From the NCBI RefSeq assembly GCF_003432485.1, contig NZ_QVNQ01000011.1:62001-126000 (forward strand): DNA of 64,000 nucleotides. Direction: 5' to 3'. The notes below the pieces were generated by a model. It was not told the DNA's origin and did not search any database. It saw nothing but the letters and a program-made list of their open reading frames with translations. Below are positions 60,562 to 64,000 of the stretch, piece by piece. Within the stretch, counting starts at the first letter, position 1. Every line of letters starts with the position of its first letter. The DNA comes from Actinomadura spongiicola. GTDB lineage: Bacteria; Actinomycetota; Actinomycetes; Streptosporangiales; Streptosporangiaceae. Position numbers and translations under genes: made by a program.

Positions 60562-60765
60562 ATGAACGTCGAACTGCCACGAACGCTTCAGGACGACCTG
60601 ACCGCCATCGCCGCGGACGAGGGCCTTCCGCTGGAAGAAGCGCTCACCCGGGCGGTCACCGACTGGGTTCGGCGACGCAGGGAGCACCGGGCACGCGTCC
60701 ACACCCTGATCCAGGAGATCATGGACGAGGACGCGACACTGCTCGCCCGACTGGGGGACGCATGA
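60562..60765 (+). CDS. Antitoxin of a Doc-type toxin (RHH-like)
   Basis: 67 residues. N-terminal MNVELPRTLQDDLTAIAADEG resembles ribbon-helix-helix (Arc/CopG) proteins, and the C-terminal helix (HRARVHTLIQEIMDEDATLL) should bind the toxin. A TAGCCT -10-like hexamer lies 10 bases before ATG, so probably leaderless. Overlaps the toxin start by ATGA. Confidence 0.75.
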   Translation: MNVELPRTLQDDLTAIAADEGLPLEEALTRAVTDWVRRRREHRARVHTLIQEIMDEDATLLARLGDA

Positions 60766-61142
60766 TCACCCCCGCCGACCTCATCGCGATCAACGCGGCT
60801 CTGCACGGCGGGACGGCCCAGGTACGGGACCCCGGCCTCGTCGCCTCCGCCGCCGCGCGTCCGCAGGCCGTCACCTTCGGCGCCGAGGCGTTCCCGACGG
60901 TCGAGGAGAAGGCGGCCGCGCTGCTGCACTCCGTCCTCGGCAACCACCCGTTCGTCGACGGCAACAAACGCGTCGGCTGGACGGCCGCCCGCGTCCTCCT
61001 CGCCCTCCACGGCAAGCGCCCCGGCCTGTCCGAGGACGAGGCGTTCGACCTGGTCGTGCAAGTCGCGGCCGCCGGCTCCCGAACCGACGTCCAAGAGGTC
61101 GCCAAGGCGTTGCGGGTCGGGCCCCGACCGACCACCTGCTAG
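60762..61142 (+). CDS. doc: Doc/Fic-type toxin
   Basis: 126 residues. Fic/Doc motif HPFVDGNKRVGW (HxFx[D/N]GNKR) intact, N-terminal MITPADLIAINAALHGG. Doc proteins phosphorylate EF-Tu; Fic relatives AMPylate. Translationally coupled to the upstream antitoxin. Only second TA pair in the window after PIN/HTH at 22.2-23.2 kb. Confidence 0.88.
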   Translation: MITPADLIAINAALHGGTAQVRDPGLVASAAARPQAVTFGAEAFPTVEEKAAALLHSVLGNHPFVDGNKRVGWTAARVLLALHGKRPGLSEDEAFDLVVQVAAAGSRTDVQEVAKALRVGPRPTTC

Positions 61143-61351
61143 ACGGATCCCTTCCGGGACGTCGATCCGGCGATCAGACCAACAGGTGATGCCTCGCGAA
61201 GCCGACGTGCTCGGAACGGCGGTGCAGCGAGCATCGAGCCACCGGCTCCGGCGGGCCGGTCGACGAACGTTCGCTCGCGGCGTCCGGGAGATTCGCAGGT
61301 CCGATAAACGGCCGTACGGGTTTCGGAGGGTGGGTGTGGGAGCATCGCGGT

Positions 61352-61978
61352 ATGCCGGTCGATTCGCATCTGCTCGCCATGTTCATCGGGACCACGCTTG
61401 TGGCCCTGCTCATTCCGGGCCCGGACATGTTGTTCGTCCTCGGGTCCGGAATGCGGGGCGGGGCGCGGGCCGGGCTGCTCGCGACGGCGGGGGTGGCGAC
61501 GAGCGAGGGCATTCACATCGCCGTCGCGGCCGCCGGGTTGGCGGCCCTGTTCGCGGCGGTGCCGACCGCGTTCACCGTGGTCCGGGTCGTGGGCGCGGTC
61601 TACCTCGTGTACCTCGGTGTGCAGGCCATTCGGCATCGTGGAGACCAGGACGACATGATGTCCGGAGGAGGGATCTCCGGGCGCCGCGCGTACGTCAACG
61701 GTCTGGTGACCAATCTGCTGAACCCGAAGATGGTCACGTTCACGATCGCGTTCCTCCCACAGTTCATCGATCCGGCGCGAGGTCATGTCTGGATGCAGTT
61801 CGCGGTGCTCGGGATCGTCCTGATCGCGCTGGAGTTCCTCGTCGACGGAACGGTCGGCGTCCTGGCGGGCCGGATCGGTGACTGGCTGCGCCGCCGCCAC
61901 ACCGCGCGGCGGCGGCTCAACGTCGCCGTGGGCGGCCTGTTCATCGGTCTGGGAATCAGACTCGCCGCCGAACGGTGA
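61352..61978 (+). CDS. LysE/RhtB-family amino-acid exporter
   Basis: 208 residues, six transmembrane helices. N-terminal LVALLIPGPDMLFVLGSGMRGG and LLNPKMVTFTIAFLPQF are family signatures. Exports amino acids or related compounds. ATG 61352 about ten bases after GGGAG. Stop near a decayed copy of the HxlR tail. Confidence 0.9.
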   Translation: MPVDSHLLAMFIGTTLVALLIPGPDMLFVLGSGMRGGARAGLLATAGVATSEGIHIAVAAAGLAALFAAVPTAFTVVRVVGAVYLVYLGVQAIRHRGDQDDMMSGGGISGRRAYVNGLVTNLLNPKMVTFTIAFLPQFIDPARGHVWMQFAVLGIVLIALEFLVDGTVGVLAGRIGDWLRRRHTARRRLNVAVGGLFIGLGIRLAAER

Positions 61979-61985
61979 ACGGCGG

Positions 61986-62096
61986 TCAGAAGGTGCGGGC
62001 GCCGCGTCCGGTCGGCGAATGCGCGCCAACGCGGGCCTCAGTGCCGCAGTGACGGCAGACGACCAACAAACACAGCGTGTCCCGCAGGAGTGCCGC
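61986..62096 (-). pseudogene. Duplicated, frameshifted tail of the adjacent HxlR gene
   Basis: About 110 bases repeat the 3' end of the HxlR gene (62116-62225) with ~85% identity by eye. It encodes LVVCRHCGTEARVGAHSPTGRGARTF, quoted in part (VCRHCGTEARVGAHSPTG), matching VCRHCGNEARLGAHSPTG of the gene. One base is missing in the CGH region, which breaks the frame. A partial tandem duplication. Confidence 0.75.
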
Positions 62097-62115
62097 CCTC
62101 GAAGGTGAACGACGT

Positions 62116-62562
62116 TCAGAAGGCGCGGGCGCCGCGTCCGGTGGGCGAATGCGCGCCGAGGCGGGCCTCGTTGCCGCAGTGGCGGCAGACGACCAGCGGG
62201 CTGAGCGTGTGGCCGCAGGAGTGCCGCCACCGGACGGGCGGGTCATCGGGGTGCAGGTGCCGGTCGCCCCATCGCATCAGCACGAGAAGGACGTCGCAGA
62301 GTTCCACGCCCGCGGGCGTCAGGTGGTACTCGTAGCGGGCCGGGTGGTCGCTGTAACGTTCCCGGCGCACGATGCGGTTCGCCTCCAGCTTGCGGAGACG
62401 GGACGTGAGGATGTCGCGGGGCGCGCCCGTGTTGCGGACGATCTGGTCGAAGCGCCGCACGCCGTGGCTGAGCTCGCGGACGGCGAGCAGGCTCCAGCGT
62501 TCGCCGACGAGTTCCAGGGTGTCGGCGATGGAGCACTCGCGCGGGACGGCGTCCTTCGGCAT
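62116..62562 (-). CDS. HxlR-family transcriptional regulator with C-terminal zinc-ribbon
   Basis: 148 residues. HxlR winged-helix: CSIADTLELVGERWSLLAVREL, ILTSRLRKLEANRIVRRERY (quoted in parts). C-terminal HSCGHTLSPLVVCRHCG adds a Cys/His knuckle, common in actinobacterial HxlR. ATG 62562 preferred; GTG 62586 overlapping the thiolase stop (GTGA) is an alternative with coupled translation. Likely controls the thiolase operon. Confidence 0.88.
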   Translation of the reverse strand: MPKDAVPRECSIADTLELVGERWSLLAVRELSHGVRRFDQIVRNTGAPRDILTSRLRKLEANRIVRRERYSDHPARYEYHLTPAGVELCDVLLVLMRWGDRHLHPDDPPVRWRHSCGHTLSPLVVCRHCGNEARLGAHSPTGRGARAF

Positions 62563-62582
62563 ACCGGAAGGGTAACCTCCGC

Positions 62583-63824
62583 TCACAGTCTCTCGATCAC
62601 GGTGGCGTTGGCCTGGCCTCCCGCCTCGCACATGGTCTGGAGCCCGAACCGGCCGCCGCGATCTTCGAGCGCGTGCAGCAGCGTCGTCATGATGCGGGCG
62701 CCGCTGGCGCCGAGCGGATGGCCGATCGCGATCGCGCCGCCGCGGACGTTGACCCGCGCCGGATCGGCGCCGATCTCGCGCTGCCAGGCGAGGACGACCG
62801 GGGCGAACGCCTCGTTCACCTCGAACAGGTCGACGGCGTCCAGGGTGAGCCCGCCGCGGGCGAGGACCTTCCGCGTCGCGGGGATGATCGCGGTGAGCAT
62901 CAGCAGGGGGTCGTCGCCGGTCACGGCGAACGCGTGGAAACGGGCCCGGGGGCGCAGGCCGAGCCGGTCGGCGACGTCCGCGCCCATCACGAGCACCGCG
63001 GCGGCGCCGTCGTTGATCGGGGAAGCGTTTCCGGCGGTGACCTTCCAGCCGATCTCGGGGAACCTCTCGGCCATGCGCGGGTCGTAGTAGGCGGGCTTGA
63101 GCCCCGCGAGCACCTCCAGGGATGTACCCGGAGGGCCGCTGTGGGCGCCTTCGTCGACACCGGCTGTTCGTGGTCGCCGGTTCGTCGGTGTGGTGGGTCC
63201 GGTGACGGGGCGGACGGTCTCGTCCCACTGGCCGGGCCAGGCGACCTCGCGGGCGAACTCCCCGTCGCGCCATGCCTCGGCGGCGCGCCGGTGCGACTCG
63301 TGGGCGTAGGCGTCGAGTTCCTCGCGCGACAGGTTCCAGCGGGCGGCGATCAGCTCGGCGCTGATGCCCTGCCCGACGAGGCCGCCGGGATACCGTTCGG
63401 CGAGCATCGGCCCGAACGGGTCGCCGCCGGGCGGCACGTTCGTCCCCATCGGCACCCGGGACATCGACTCGACCCCGCAGGCGATCGCGATGTCGTACGC
63501 GCCGCTCTGCACGCCCTGCGCCGCGATGTGCAGGGCCTGCTGGGACGAGCCGCACTGCCGGTCGACCGTCATGGCGGGAACGCTCTCGGGGAACCCTGCG
63601 GCGAGGACGGCGGTGCGGGTGATGTTGAGAGCCTGCTCGCCCACCTGGGTCACGACCCCGCCGATGACGTCGTCGACCTCCCCGGAATCGATGCCGGCGC
63701 GTTCGACGAGGGTCCGCAGTGTCCGTGCGAGTAGGTCGGCGGGGTGGTGGTCGTGCAGCGTCCCGGTCGTCTTGCCCCTGCCCAGCGGTGTGCGCACCGC
63801 TTCGACGATCACCGCGTCCCGCAT
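62583..63824 (-). CDS. Acetyl-CoA acyltransferase (thiolase)
   Basis: 413 residues. Active-site Cys in DRQCGSSQQA, catalytic His in AIGHPLGASGAR, second Cys in TMCEAGGQANA. Degradative-type thiolase cutting 3-ketoacyl-CoA. A Pro/Thr-rich loop (TGPTTPTNRRPRTAG) is longer than usual. GGAGGT five bases before ATG 63824. First gene of a thiolase-HxlR pair. Confidence 0.94.
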   Translation of the reverse strand: MRDAVIVEAVRTPLGRGKTTGTLHDHHPADLLARTLRTLVERAGIDSGEVDDVIGGVVTQVGEQALNITRTAVLAAGFPESVPAMTVDRQCGSSQQALHIAAQGVQSGAYDIAIACGVESMSRVPMGTNVPPGGDPFGPMLAERYPGGLVGQGISAELIAARWNLSREELDAYAHESHRRAAEAWRDGEFAREVAWPGQWDETVRPVTGPTTPTNRRPRTAGVDEGAHSGPPGTSLEVLAGLKPAYYDPRMAERFPEIGWKVTAGNASPINDGAAAVLVMGADVADRLGLRPRARFHAFAVTGDDPLLMLTAIIPATRKVLARGGLTLDAVDLFEVNEAFAPVVLAWQREIGADPARVNVRGGAIAIGHPLGASGARIMTTLLHALEDRGGRFGLQTMCEAGGQANATVIERL

Positions 63825-63834
63825 GACCACCTCC

Positions 63835-63881
63835 GTTGGATTTTCCAACTTACTCGTCGAGTGTCTGGGGGGTTAGTTGGA
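63835..63881. promoter_or_regulatory. GTTGGA/TCCAAC operator-like repeats before the thiolase
   Basis: GTTGGA-TTT-TCCAAC (63835-63849) and a further AGTTGGA (63875-63881) form inverted repeats in the thiolase promoter. Possible HxlR or TetR binding sites. Confidence 0.45.
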
Positions 63882-63937
63882 GAACACAACCCAGTGATGG
63901 TGTGGCATGGCTCACAGGCGCGGGGGGACGAACGAAA

Positions 63938-63971
63938 CCCGGGGCCGCGGCGTGGTGACCGCGACCCCGGG
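63938..63971 (-). terminator. Terminator of the gene leaving the window
   Basis: Stem CCCGGGG-C-CGCGG / CCGCG-A-CCCCGGG (one mismatch), 8-base loop, followed on the minus strand by TTTCGTTCGT. Good intrinsic terminator geometry for the minus-strand gene whose stop is at 63984-63986. Confidence 0.65.
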
Positions 63972-63983
63972 CCGTCGGGCCGC

Positions 63984-64000
63984 TCAGCGGGAGGGGCCCA
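63984..64000 (-). CDS. Probable 3' end of a minus-strand gene, cut by window edge
   Basis: A TGA preceded by codons giving GPSR lies just before an intrinsic terminator. Only four residues are seen; nothing can be said about the product. Confidence 0.3.

Overview
The window is uniformly high-GC DNA with strong G/C bias at third codon positions, GTG starts and many 4-base stop/start overlaps. It carries many actinobacterial hallmark families: PucR, DUF2637, DUF5925, WS/DGAT, mycobacterial-type Cds1 and LigB, and a tandem glycine riboswitch. It reads as chromosome of a filamentous actinomycete. I guess Streptosporangiales/Thermomonosporaceae-like, but the sequence alone does not fix the genus. 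I found no rRNA, tRNA, transposase or CRISPR array.

Layout. 0-4 kb: a three-gene sugar-type ABC importer. 4-5.4 kb: a small zinc-ribbon-like reading frame, a 45-residue ORF and a secreted SMP-30-like beta-propeller. 5.4-11.1 kb (minus strand): the most striking locus. Two tandem paralogous family 2B encapsulin shell proteins, each with an inserted cyclic-nucleotide-binding-like domain, overlap by GTGA and are followed by a polyprenyl diphosphate synthase with an N-terminal extension (probable cargo) and a transmembrane Ser/Thr kinase. 11.3-24 kb: mixed housekeeping and accessory genes (MHS transporter, lipoamide dehydrogenase, hemerythrin, DUF2637 protein, D-amino-acid dehydrogenase with a divergent PucR regulator, a methyltransferase/hydrolase pair, a PIN/HTH toxin-antitoxin pair), then a 750-base AT-richer gap. 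24-30.1 kb: a tautomerase/MarR divergon, a decayed gene, and three tandem paralogous regulators sharing the DNA-binding head and upstream palindrome, ending at a divergent RsbW-like ATPase.

30-49 kb: dimethylargininase, a double YCII protein, a secreted NucA/NucB-type nuclease, unknown proteins, WS/DGAT, uracil-DNA glycosylase followed by a 149-bp tandem duplication, an acyltransferase, a DUF5925 AAA ATPase, a trans-sulfuration enzyme, a DUF2470 protein divergent from ribosomal protein S4 across two iron-box-like palindromes, MarR, a membrane lytic transglycosylase, an epimerase, TetR, and a Baeyer-Villiger monooxygenase divergent from a short-chain dehydrogenase. 49-55.9 kb: a DUF3558-like protein, ATP-dependent DNA ligase, an Arg/Ala-rich membrane protein, Cds1 and a site-2 protease. 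56-60.5 kb: a tandem glycine riboswitch over gcvT-gcvH-glyA-sdaA, which sends glycine to serine and on to pyruvate. 60.5-64 kb: a Phd/Doc-type pair, a LysE exporter, an HxlR regulator with a decayed copy of its own tail, a thiolase, and the end of a gene leaving the window.

Functions come from motifs and family resemblance read by eye; no database search was possible. Start codons were chosen by Shine-Dalgarno match, overlap with the upstream gene, or resemblance to the family N-terminus. Ambiguous cases are stated.
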